DNA of 64,000 bases from Physella acuta (Eukaryota; Mollusca; Gastropoda; Physidae), in the NCBI RefSeq assembly GCF_028476545.1, contig NW_026731574.1, forward strand, positions 62,001-126,000. The letters run 5' to 3'. The position numbers were made by a program, and so were the translations under genes. Position 1 is the stretch's first letter, and the number at the start of each line of letters is the position of its first letter. This document shows positions 38,013-50,100 of this stretch, in pieces. The notes beneath the pieces are model-generated. The model did no database searches and was not told the origin of the DNA. It saw only the letters and a list, made by a program, of their open reading frames with translations.

Positions 38013-38885
38013 AATACATATAAACTGCTAACCTCAACACCCACACATTTAGTGACTTCTATACCCACACATTCACATATAAACTGCTAACCTCAACACC
38101 CACACATTTAGTGACTTCTATACCCACACATTCACATATAAACTGCTAACCTCAACACCCACACATTTAGTGACTTCTATACCCACACATTCACATATAA
38201 ACTGCTAACCTCAACACCCACACATTTAGTGACTTCTATACCCACACATTCACATATAAACTGCTAACCTCAGCACCCACACATTTAGTGACTTCTATAC
38301 CCACACATTCACATATAAACTGCTAACCTCAACACCCACACATTTAGTGACTTCTATACCCACACATTCACATATAAACTGCTAACCTCAACACCCACAC
38401 ATTTAGTGACTTCTATACCCACACATTCACATATAAACTGCTAACCTCAGCACCCACACATTTAGTGACTTCTATACCCACACATTCACATATAAACTGC
38501 TAACCTCAGCACCCACACATTTAGTGACTTCTATACCCACACATTCACATATAAACTGCTAACCTCAGCACCCACACATTTAGTGACTTCTATACCCACA
38601 CATTCACATATAAACTGCTAACCTCAACACCCACACATTTAGTGACTTCTATACCCACACATTCACATATAAACTGCTAACCTCAACACCCACACATTTA
38701 GTGACTTCTATACCCACACATTCACATATAAACTGCTAACCTCAGCACCCACACATTTAGTGACTTCTATACCCACACATTCACATATAAACTGCTAACC
38801 TCAGCACCCACACATTTAGTGACTTCTATACCCACACATTCACATATAAACTGCTAACCTCAGCACCCACACATTTAGTGACTTT
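38013..38885. repeat. 59-bp minisatellite, about 15 near-identical copies
   Basis: The unit starts CACATATAAACTGCTAACCT and contains CAACACCCACACATTTAGTG and ACTTCTATACCCACACATT. The only common variant is CAACACC against CAGCACC. Such uniformity means recent or ongoing homogenisation. On the minus strand each unit contains GAG/GTTAGC, a weak donor-like word, so it may have grown from a splice site of the SNAPC2-like gene's missing 5' exon; this is speculative. Confidence 0.95.
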
Positions 38886-39127
38886 GTGACAGAATGAATT
38901 TGAAAAGCCAATAGTTTTTTTCTAGATTAGATCTAGATTCTAAATAATGAATCTACCGTTTTAGGTATGATTGGGACAGAGTAGTCTTGCGGTAGTGAGT
39001 TGGACTGCTAACCATAAGTCTCGAGTTCGAATCCAGCTTCAAGTCAGTGAGTAGACCATCCCTGAGTCCACCCATCTCTGATGGGTAACTAGATCTAACT
39101 CTGTAACTAACTAGTAACTAGCTAGTG

Positions 39128-40897
39128 CAGTGGTTCCCAACCTTTTTCGAGTGGCGACCCCCTTTTATAAAAAGTAAATGACCCGCGACCCCCATAGAAT
39201 TAAAAAGCAGAAATTAGTATGGAAATTAATAAGCACTAAAATAAGATGGTCTAGTAGACTTTCAATATGAACTACTCTTGATAACTATTTGAATAGCATG
39301 AGTAAATTTGCATACTATTCACTAAGCCTTTGTGGTTAAGTTTTTAATTTAAAAAAATTTTTGTTAACGCCAACCTATGTCATTATAATTATCTTAATTT
39401 TATTTTTAACCGAAGAATAGTGTTGAAAATATATTCTCGAATAGTCAATCAATTTTACGTTTCGGTATGAATGGTGAATACTACACCAAAATTGTGTCTG
39501 CAGTTTTTCATCTTACTCGGAATCATTCTGCAAATCAAAGAATTCATCTTGTAATTCATCGGGAATGCTGGCAACATCAAGGGAAGAAGAGAATGGGTAA
39601 TGCGTAAATGCAGATTCTTCTTTTTTCAGCTCAGAGAAATAGCGATGCAGTTCGTTTTCAAGAGATTCAAGATGCCCAGAAATCGCTTCTTTCAAAATTT
39701 TAATTATCTCACAGATTCATCTACCACACCGCAGAGTTTCTCAAATTTACAATATTTCGAAGATTTATTTTCTTTACCGATTTTGCAGCTTTGATAAAAA
39801 TGCCCCGAGATTATCATGAAAGTTATAATATTCGTTCATTTTCCCTGAAGCTTCAGGTTAAGCTTATCTTGATGTTCGAACACATCTGCTAGGTTTGATA
39901 CTCTCTCCAACCACTCTATGTCGTTTTAAGTATACCAAAAAGTCTTGTTTCCTTTGCACTTCCAAGAACAATTTGATTTCAGATTTCAATTCAAAAACAC
40001 AATTTACAACATTTCGTTTTACAGCCAGCGTACTATATTGTAGAAGAGCAGAACCTCGTGATCTATATAAATGTTTTTGCTCAGTTCTTTGAAGGCTCCA
40101 GATTTTATATAATTTACAACTTATACTAGCAATGGACTCTTGATGTCGATTGGTTAGGGCAGTGGTTAGAAAGCTAAATCTTTTCTGTTTTCTGAAAGTC
40201 CGATTTTGAGCTAAACATAGATGGCACACTATCCGTACAAACCCCCACAGCCGTTCTAACCCATTTTAATCATCCAGTTTCAAAAAAGGTATTTATTTTC
40301 TCCATGCTATCTTCACAAAAGAGCAACTCTTCTTTGCTATCATCCGCATGAATATAGACACAGACCAGCAACTGCGAACACGAACTCACGTCTGTTGATT
40401 TATCAACTTGAAAAGCAAACAATGGTGAAAGCTTAATTTCGATAACAATGTGTTATTTAACATTTACGTACATGCAGCGTTTGATGAGATTTTCTCCTAT
40501 TGTTTTTTTTTTTTCTTGGCACTTTCTATCGCGACTTCATTTGATGCTTGCACTAATGCTGGTGAAAACTTCCTGTTCGATCAAGTCTCTGGCGTTTGCA
40601 ACTAGCTTCTTACCGACGAAAGAACTCCATATATTTTTTGTGTTCCGAACGACTCGTCTCAAATGACGTTTTAGTTTTGAAGATTTCATAGATTCGTGAC
40701 TGAGAACAACTTTGTACAGTGCGCTTTGTTTCTTCTCTATTACATTTCCAGTGATTTAATGAAGCCGAATTTCAAAAATTCTTTTAATAGTTATGTTTTG
40801 TTTCAAATTACTAAGGTTTAGTATACCAGTTGGCGACCCCCCAGAAAGACCTTCGCGACCCCCAGGGGGGTCGCGACCCCCAGGTTGGGAACCCGTG
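39128..40897 (-). mobile_element. hAT transposon, degenerate
   Basis: The left end is CAGTGGTTCCCAACCTTTTT and the right end, in reverse complement, is CACGGGTTCCCAACCTGGGG: hAT-type TIRs with two early mismatches. The flanking duplication AGCTAGTG is perfect (39120-39127 and 40898-40905). Both ends carry the GCGACCCCC words typical of this group. The interior, about 1.7 kb, holds only broken transposase on the minus strand. Confidence 0.9.
39513..40680 (-). pseudogene. Broken hAT transposase (ZBED5-like)
   Basis: Minus-strand pieces include F-E-L-K-S-E-I-K-L-F-L (about 39990) and M-K-E-A-I-S-G-H-L-E-S-L-E-N-E-L-H-R-Y-F-S-E-L (from 39695), close to the hAT transposase C-terminal domain known from ZBED5-type proteins. 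The pieces lie in different frames, and several stops and frame changes separate them. No intact dimerisation domain is seen. A dead copy. Confidence 0.65.
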
Positions 40898-40960
40898 AGC
40901 TAGTGTAACTCACGTACGTTAGGGCGTTAGGGAAAGTAAAGGCGGCTGGGCATAGGCCGT

Positions 40961-42400
40961 AGGGCATAATGAATAAAAATAAATACCTAAATTAATTAGC
41001 CTACTAATTTAACTAATTTTTAGTAATTACTTTTACCAAAATGCCTAAAAATAATAAATATCTATTCTAGATCTAGTTAGTTAGTTTCAGTAATTTGGTA
41101 GATTTCCTTTTCAAAATAGTAGATCTAGATCTAATCTAGAAGTATATCTAAATAGTAAAAAAAAACCAGAAAAATATTTAGCATACCATTTTTACTTTTT
41201 GCAGTTCAAAATGATGTCTTTGGCACTGTTTAGTTTGTTTAGTACTGGTAGCAAGTCAGTCTAAGCATCAAGAAATCGAAATAATACCGAAATGACACTA
41301 AGCTAGGCCTAGAATCTAGATCAAGATATCTAGAACTATTTTAATTATTCCTAGGGCTTACAAAAACTATATAAACATATTGGCTTTAAATATAAGATGA
41401 TCTTTATTACAACCGTATCCATCATATGATGAATTAGGACTGGAAGATGTTAATTGACAAGGGTTGACAAACAAAACAAACTCGGTTAGATGGCATCAAT
41501 AGATGGTGAAAGGGTGTGGAGTTGGAGAGGGATTTTGGGTTGTTTTCATTAAATGAAGTCGAGGGGGGGGGGGGGGGAGGGATGGGTGAGCATGTGTGAC
41601 ACGGTATTTTTTATTCTGAATTATATTACATTTCTCAATTACGCCCTACTTTCTTTATGAATTGTTGTAAGAATTCATCAATACATATAACATTGACCCG
41701 GATTTGGTAAAAGTTTCAATGGTAGTGACCAGTGTTGTTTTCTTCTAATTCGCTATACAGTATACTTGCCAACACCTAAAAAATTGATGATGATGATATC
41801 AATATTCTTTGGCGATTATCAATATTAAGGGAGCCAACTCATATAATATTTTCAGGAAAATGAAAATAATCTGGTTAGACCCCCTTTAGGGAATGAAACA
41901 AAATGTCTCATAGTCATATTGATGTATTTATAGTTTACGAGCCGACCCGCGATAAAGAGGAAGAGAGGGGACTGCAAGGCGCGCTTGCAGCTTGTTTTCT
42001 AATGTCTCCCAGAAGAGAATTATATATATAGATTATAGATAGCAGTTAATTAAATGTTGATCAGTTACTAACATGCTACCAATCGCGATCATGATTTAGA
42101 TTTTTATAGATGGACTGATTCAATTTAGCATTTAATGAAGATCCATTTTGTCCAAACGAAAGTGAATGCTAAACTAAGATTTTTGTTACACATTTAAAAT
42201 GATATAAGATAACAAATCATAAAAAATAAAAATAAATCGTCTAGCTATAGAAGTTAAAATAACAAAAATGTGTTCAAAAGTTTACATACTAACAAAAACA
42301 TGTTTAGTTTTAATTGCATCACAAAATAACTTAAGCTTATCATATGCCGATTTTTTAAAAGAAAAACATTGATACTAAAAAATATAACAAAAACCCGAAA
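40961..42400. other. No gene recognised
   Basis: TCTAGATC words at 41070-41140 and 41300-41335, a G-run at about 41563-41577, and a GC-richer patch at about 41938-42000 (GAGCCGACCCGCGATAAAGA) followed by a TA run, resembling the ends of the decayed repeat family at 14150. No exon is supported, although the 5' end of the SNAPC2-like gene may lie here. Confidence 0.4.
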
Positions 42401-42406
42401 AAAAAC

Positions 42407-42498
42407 TGCCCCGGGTGAGGATCGAACTCACGACCTTCAGATCGCTCGGACATTGTGTGATTATGAGACTGACGCGCTACCTACTGCGCTACCGAGGC
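42407..42498 (-). tRNA. tRNA-Met(CAT), elongator type, with a 19-nt intron
   Basis: On the minus strand the sequence folds fully: acceptor GCCTCGG with CCGGGGC (one G-U pair) and discriminator A; D stem GCGC/GCGC; anticodon arm TCAGT-CTCATAA-TCTGA; T arm GTGAG-TTCGATC-CTCAC. The CAT anticodon is at 42463-42465. Nineteen extra bases (42443-42461) sit after position 37, the canonical place for a tRNA intron; without them the tRNA is 73 nt. The body matches animal elongator tRNA-Met. A T-run (eight T) just downstream serves as Pol III terminator. Confidence 0.93.
42443..42461 (-). other. tRNA intron
   Basis: Nineteen nucleotides, ATCACACAATGTCCGAGCG on the minus strand, between positions 37 and 38 of tRNA-Met. 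Removing them restores a normal anticodon loop. Confidence 0.8.
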
Positions 42499-42499
42499 G

Positions 42500-44150
42500 A
42501 TGATAATGTGGCTGACATAAAATATATATTCCTAAACTCAGAAGACACATTCGTGATATTTATTATTGCTGAAAATTTAGTTGAATAATTTTGGTTAATC
42601 TTTTGATACTCTATTATAATTCCAAAAATAAGTATATATTTTCTAAAATGAAACAGCTTTGCTTGAAAGGATACTTATAATTATTTATTTGGCCCGAGAC
42701 TACATTAGTAATGCTTCCGCAAAAGATTGTTTAACCTGGAGAATTGGTTACTAGGGTAGTCCTTAACGTTAAAGAGAGGGAGAATTTCATTGGTTAAGAA
42801 TTTGGAAATATCCAATCGAAAAGAAGATTTCATATCTGTATTAAGTTAGTTTAAATTCGATGCCTGTGGTTGTATAGAAACTTTTTGTTGATGAAAATAA
42901 TTAGAATACATTGTGAACACAAGATACACAATTAAATAAATAATGATTACACAATAAAAAGTAACTGTGACATCAACGATTATAAAGGTTGTATTTATAG
43001 TTCTATCAAATTTAATATTTTTAAGACGTAACATTTAACCTAACCCGTCACTTAGCCTACTTCTTAAAATCTTAAAATATATTAAAATTAAAATAATAAA
43101 TTAATAATATTAATTATAATAATATAACTAAAATATTATCTGGGCCGTCAGTTAATAAGTAAAATATAGTTTAATGTAATCTATCTGGTAAGGTACATAA
43201 TAATGGGCTGTGGCTAGTAACGAGATTGAGAAGGAAAGGTTACTCACCCATTATTCATTATATTGAATATTATTTTAGTAGGCCTAATCATTTTACAATT
43301 TTACGAGGATTTAAATGTTTCAGAAGTTTAAAATGATTCATGTACCTGTCTATAAACAGTTTTAGTGAAACTTTTCAGTAATAAAGTTTAGCGATGTTTT
43401 CACCAGATGCAACCAAGATCGTTTACTTAATTCAATTAACCATTTTTTTTTTTGTAAACCTATTGTTACTTATTGTAAGAGATTTAGGGGAAATCCCTCT
43501 AATTTACAGATGGCAGATGTTTATGACAGTAAAATTACGTAGAGTTATTTATAAAGCAGCAATCTAAATTGAAACTAGAATATTATATAAAAGTATATAT
43601 TAACTAAATAGCTAATTAGTGGGTGTGTGTAAGGAAATGTAATTCATCCATTTGCATTTTAAATTGACCACATTCACTGACCACAAACACTGCTAGGTAC
43701 ACTATTTGGTCTGGCATATTGGATCTGTGTCTTGTATATGCCTCATCCTGACATCTACCAACAGCACACATTTAGGGCTGTTAAAAATCAGTTAAATGCT
43801 GTCCAATGATCAAGTTATATAGCCTGCTTACATGTACATGAATAATCCCCCCCCCCCCCTCCCACACCAGTCCACATGTTTTCACATATGTGGATGACCT
43901 TTAACATTTAACATAATACTTTTATGTGCTTGTTAATGTTTTTTTTAAACACTATAAATAATAAGAACATATAGCAGGCCGATAATCAAAGTATAACCCC
44001 GTTCTACAGTCTAGCTATACCTAAAATCTATGCTATCAAACAAATTCGATTCTCTGAAAATTTTAAAGAGTTTTTTTTTTAAAAATGTGTTATTCCATTA
44101 TTTAATAAAACAAAATGAGATAAAATACATATAATACAATCTTTTTTTTT
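42500..44150. other. AT-rich intergenic region upstream of the dynein gene
   Basis: Nothing coding is recognised. A C-run lies at about 43847-43858. The pyrimidine-rich tract and AG at about 44143-44152, just before the dynein start codon, suggest that an untranslated 5' exon is spliced to this point; its promoter must lie in or beyond this region. Confidence 0.4.
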
Positions 44151-44164
44151 AGCTGTGTGCAGAC

Positions 44165-47100
44165 ATGGCCACTCAAAGTGAAATCATCAAACTTCAAGGC
44201 TCCCCGAGAACCGATGATGGGACGCGACTTGGAAGTGCATCTTCCTTGAGGGGAGGATCTCGTGTCATCTTGCCACCAATCACAAAGCCAGAAACAAGAA
44301 GTGACCCATTTGCTAACAGCAAACTTATGACATTCAGACTTGCCAATCACCAGAAGAACTTACTGATTAAAATTCTGTAAGCTGTTCTTATCAGCAATAT
44401 GCTGTTTAATATTAAATTGTAATAATTAAGTAAATTAGGCTAAGGCTTTGAATAATAAAATAAATTTGTGTAAAAAAGATCACTATGTAATAGTTTGTCT
44501 CAATACTCTTGATTTTTCAGCATTATATTTTTTAGCTTTTGTTTAATATACTTTGTGTTTAACTAAAGATAGTTTATACATTATTATTTTGTAATAAATA
44601 GCTCACTAGCACAATACACATAACATTCTGTAAGACAAAGCATAACTATACCTTCTACCTGCAGCCCTGTAATACAAAGTTTTGAATTGTTTTTATCTCT
44701 AGAAATGAAGAGGCTGAAAAGGCGGCCATTGAAGAAAAACAGTACTTTAAAGACCACAAAGATGATCCTAAGAAAGTTGAGCCCCAAATGCCAGACGAGG
44801 TTGGAGATATTCTGTTTCATTTGTCAATAGCTGTTTTTATAACTTGATAAGATTGTGTATCTATGTTAATTAAAATTTGTATACAATATTAAAAAATTTT
44901 TATGAAAATATTTCAGATGATGAGCAAAGACAGAAGGATACAGGTAAAGTGCTCCAATAATATCTATATAGGAGATTAACATTTATTTTATACCTAACAA
45001 TTTGTATCAGATTTGAGACTATAAGAAAGATAGCCCCACTGTAAAGCAGACAGCATACGCACAATATTTATTGTGTTAAAATAAAAAGGTGTGATACATA
45101 GCTAAGGACCTCAACTATTTTAGCTTCAAATACATTCTCAAATACATTTTCAAATACATTCTCATATTTTTTCAGTTTTGTGCTTGCTTTTGCTCAGTTA
45201 ACCAATATAAAATAAATGATAGGAAGATTGTTCAGTTAACCAAAATAAAATAAATAATAGGAAGATTGTTCAGTTAATCAGCACAAAATAAATGATAGGT
45301 AGATTAATTGCCCTGTAGTTAAAATTTTTTAAAACTCTTTGAGTGATAATTAATATTTTTATAAATTCATCTTGATATAAACATAAAAACTATATAATGT
45401 TGAGGCTAATTTATTTGATTGAGCTACTCTCTCAACTTATCAGTTCATGATTTGCTTCACTAAGTACTAAATGTCAAGATGTTTGTCACTAAATTATTTT
45501 CTCTTGCTGCGTCAGCTGAACTACCAATTACCAAAATTATTTTCTCTTGCTGCACCAGCTGAACTACCAATTACCTAAATTATTTTCTCTTGCTACACCA
45601 GCTGAACTACCAATTACCAAAATTATTTTCTCTTGCTGCACCAGCTGAACTACCAATTACCAAAATTATTTTCTCTTGCTGCACCAGCTGAACTACCAAT
45701 TACCTAAATTATTTTCTCTTGCTACACCAGCTGAACTACCAATTACCAAAATTATTTTCTCTTGCTGCACCAGCTGAACTACCAATTACCAAAATTATTT
45801 TCTCTTGCTGCACCAGCTGAACTACCAATTACCAAAATTATTTTCTCTTGCTGCACCAGCTGAACTACCAATTACCATTTATTTTCTCTTGCTGCACCAG
45901 CTGAACTACCAATTACCATTTATTTTCTCTTGCTGCACCAGCTGAACTACCAATTACCATTTATTTTCTCTTGCTGCGCCAGCTAAACTACCAATTACCA
46001 AAATTATTTTCTCTTGCTGCACCAGCTGAACTACCAATTACCAAAATTATTTTCTCTTGCTGCACCAGCTGAACTACCAATTACCAAAATTATTTTCTCT
46101 TGCTGCGCCAGCTGAACTACCGCTTCCTGAAGAGTTGTGTGGAGAGCGGCCCAGTGGAACCCATGCAGCACACCTGGCAGGAAGGCATCCTGAAGATGAT
46201 CCCAGAGCACCTGAAACATGGGCGGGTGCTGCACCATCTCATGCAGGAGCTACTGACAGAGGTCAAGGCGCTCTTTGAGACTAGCATGAGAAAATCTATG
46301 GGTACGAAACAAACGATTAGCCCCAGTTAATTAACCTAGATCTATAAATTATTTTGGTACAGGTTTATGAGTCTGTAGCTCAGTTTAATGTCTCTCTACT
46401 ATAGTTAGTAATAAATCTTGTTTGAAGAATCGTATCCATATGATTGGATATTTTTTCCTCTGTTCTATTTTTAGCTCAGCATGTTTTGATTACACCAAGT
46501 GTCAAGGGGTTGGAGGATGAAGTGGCAGGACCCCCACCAGAGGAACCAATGTTAGTGACAAAATTTATTACACTTTTTTTTTCTAAATACTCCAGGCTAA
46601 AAATACAGTCATTGTTTCAGTAAAATTGTGAACTTGACAATTAAAGTTCTTAAACTTGACAAGTAAAATTTTTATTTGATGAGTAAAGTTCCTAATCAGT
46701 AAAATTGTAGACTTGACCAGTAAAATTGTCAACATGACCAGTAAAATTGTTAACATGATCAGTAAAATTGTTAACATGACCAGTAAAATTGTTAACATGA
46801 CCAGTAAGATTATTAACATGACCAGTAAGATTATTAACATGACCAGTAAAACTGTTAACATGACCAGTAAAATTGTTAACATGACCAGTAAAATTGTTAA
46901 CATGACCAGTAAAATTGTTAACATGACCAGTAAAACTGTTAACATGACCAGTAAAATTGTTAACATGACCAGTAAAATTGTTAACATGACCAGTAAAATT
47001 GTTAATATGACCAGTAAAACTGTTAACATGACCAGTAAAATTGTAAACTTGACCAGTAAAATTGTAAACTTGACCAGTAAAATTGTAAACTTGACCAGTA

Positions 47101-50100
47101 AAATTGTAAACTTGACCAGTAAAATTGTAAACTTGACCAGTAAAATTGTTAACATGACCAGTAAAATTGTAAACTTGACCTGTAAAATTGTTAACATGAC
47201 CAGTAAAATTGTTAACATGACCAGTAAAATTGTTAACATGACCAGTAAAACTGTTAACATGACCAGTAAAATTGTAAACTTGACCAGTAAAATTGTAAAC
47301 TTGACCAGTAAAATTGTAAACTTGACCAGTAAAATTGTAAACTTGACCAGTAAAATTGTAAACATGACCAGTAAAATTGTAAACTTGACCAGTAAAATTG
47401 TAAACTTGACCAGTAAAATTGTTAACATGACCAGTAAAATTGTAAACTTGACCTGTAAAATTGTTAACATGACCAGTAAAATTGCTAACATGACCAGTAA
47501 AATTGTTAACATGACAAATTGTTAACATGACCAGTAAAATTGTTAACATGACAAATTGTTAACTTGACAAATAAAATTGTTAACATGACCAGTAAAATTG
47601 TTAATATGACCAGTAAAACTGTTAACATGACCAGTAAAATTGTAAACTTGACCAGTAAAATTGTAAACTTGACCAGTAAAATTGTAAACTTGACCAGTAA
47701 AATTGTAAACTTGACCAGTAAAATTGTTAACATGACCAGTAAAATTGTAAACTTGACCTGTAAAATTGTTAACATGACCAGTAAAATTGTTAACATGACC
47801 AGTAAAATTGTTAACATGACCAGTAAAACTGTTAACATGACCAGTAAAATTGTAAACTTGACCAGTAAAATTGTAAACTTGACCAGTAAAATTGTAAACT
47901 TGACCAGTAAAATTGTAAACTTGACCAGTAAAATTGTAAACATGACCAGTAAAATTGTAAACTTGACCAGTAAAATTGTAAACTTGACCAGTAAAATTGT
48001 TAACATGACCAGTAAAATTGTAAACTTGACCTGTAAAATTGTTAACATGACCAGTAAAATTGCTAACATGACCAGTAAAATTGTTAACATGACAAATTGT
48101 TAACATGACCAGTAAAATTGTTAACATGACAAATTGTTAACTTGACAAGTAAAATTGTTAACATGACCAGTAAAATTGTTAACATGACCAGTAAAATTGT
48201 TAACATGACAAATTGTTAACATGACCAGTAAAACTGTCAACATGACCTGTAAGATTGTAGATAACCTTGTTTCAGTGGCCTGGACTACTCTAAGCCGTGG
48301 CACCAGACATTTGTTGAGAGCCAGAAAACCATAGAACAGCAGCTGTACAGCCTGCACCCTTCCCACCAGACAGTGCTGCGCATGTGTCAGACAACGCTGG
48401 GAAACATGGTCCTTGTGGACGTCACACAGTACCGGTAAGTCATGGCTGACTTTTGAAGTCAGGTGACTCTTAAAGTCGGGTGACTTTTGAAGTCACACAG
48501 TACCGGTAAGTCACGGCTGACTTTTTAAGTCAGGTGACTTTTAAAGTCAGGTGACGTTTGAAGTCACATAGGACTATGGTAAGTCTCGTGGCAAGAGAAA
48601 ATAATTGAGTGTAGTTAAGCATGACTCAAATCTGCTGGACATCCTTGAGTCCACCCAGCACATTGGGTACCTTACTCATGTTAGGTGAGTCCACCCAGCA
48701 CATTGGGTACCTTACTCATGTTAGGTGAGTCCACCCAGCACATTGGGTACCTTACTCATGTTAGGTGAGTCCACCCAGCACATTGGGTACCTTACTCATG
48801 TTAGGTGAGTCCACCCAGCACATTGGGTACCTTACTCCTGATAAGGAAATTAAAGGGAGCTAGGCTTATCACACTATGCCTAAATATACTGAGATACAGG
48901 TGAACTCTACTTCAGCTGCTCCATTGGCTGTCATGTTTTAACTTTTCCCACATTCCTCACATTTCTGTCATTGTTACACAGCAATTTACACTTTGAATGT
49001 TTGGTCACATGACCGTCAGATCTGTTTATTCCATCGACAGCCTGGCTGGGCCTATAGAGTTTGACAGTCTGAAAAATAATGTGGTCTTGGACTTGGAAAA
49101 ATCAGAGGAAAAACTCATGCACAAGTGAGAAGTGGTGTTTTTTATCATCCAGTATTTCTACTTTATCATCCTGTATTTCTACTTTTATCATCCAGTATTT
49201 CTACTTTATCATCCAGTATTTCTACTTTACCATCTTTTTTTACTTTATTATTTTGGTGCAGAACCACTACAATTATTTGTTATGAATTCCTTATTTACCA
49301 ATAGGAAATGCGTAGGCCTAGTTAGACTGTTTTTGGCACTTCCATTTTTCTCTCTCTCTTGTAGCTGGCATCCTGGGATCATCAACATCTTCACAGACAA
49401 GAACAACTTCCTGGGTGTCCAAGACATCGACGCCTTTTATCGCAGTGTCACAACCCTCATATCCAACCAGGTCAGTTGCTTGAAAGGTCAAGGTAGCTTG
49501 ACCAGCACCCCAGGTTAAATTACTTCAAAGGTCAAGTTAGCTTGACCTTCACCCTGGGTTAAATTACTTCAAAGGTCAAGTTAGCTTGACCAGCACCCTG
49601 GGTTAAATTACTTCAAAGGTCAAGTTAGCTTGACCTTCACCCTGGGTTAAATTACTCCAAAGGTCAAGTTAGCTTGACCTTTAACCTGGGTTAAATGATG
49701 TAAACATAGGCTGCACCAGGGTCTAAAGTTTATATTTAGCCCCAAATGTTAATATAATAAATGATCCATTTGGTTGAAAGTTTAAATTACTTTGATGAGC
49801 CCAGAAAGTTAATATGTTTGAATGAACTGCCATCCCCAGCTCAAAGATTTGCTAGTGCGGACCCTGGACGCCTACACAAGCCTGTTTGAGCCAGAGAACC
49901 ACCTGCTGCTGCCCATCCTCAAGATGGAGCTGACCTTTGATGACCAGACGATGCAGTTCTACCCCCCAGTGGAGGACCTGGAGGAAACCATTTTGTTTGT
50001 CCTCACTCAGATCTGTAAAACTATGCAGCAGGTAGGGGAAGTCGCTGTATTGTATTGATTGCTGAGTTATGTCCCTGTACAAAAATGTATTCATTGTGTC

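Larger units (their letters stand above)
38973..40960 (+). mobile_element. SINE split by a hAT element
   Basis: The head GGGACAGAGTAGTCTTGCGG, with B box GAGTTCGAATCC near 39023, begins a SINE that runs to 39127. Its tail resumes at 40906 with TAACTCACGTACGTTAGGGC, GGGAAAGTAAAGGCGGCTGG and GCATAGG. The hAT element at 39128-40897 fills the gap. The SINE must be the older insertion. Its B box is better preserved than in the copy at 1060-1246. Confidence 0.8.

Noticed and set aside
46583-48366. Open frames of 179-309 codons on both strands
   Set aside because: They are translations of the 21-bp repeat (M-T-S-K-I-V-N and its mirror) inside a dynein intron; the period is a multiple of three, so frames stay open without selection.
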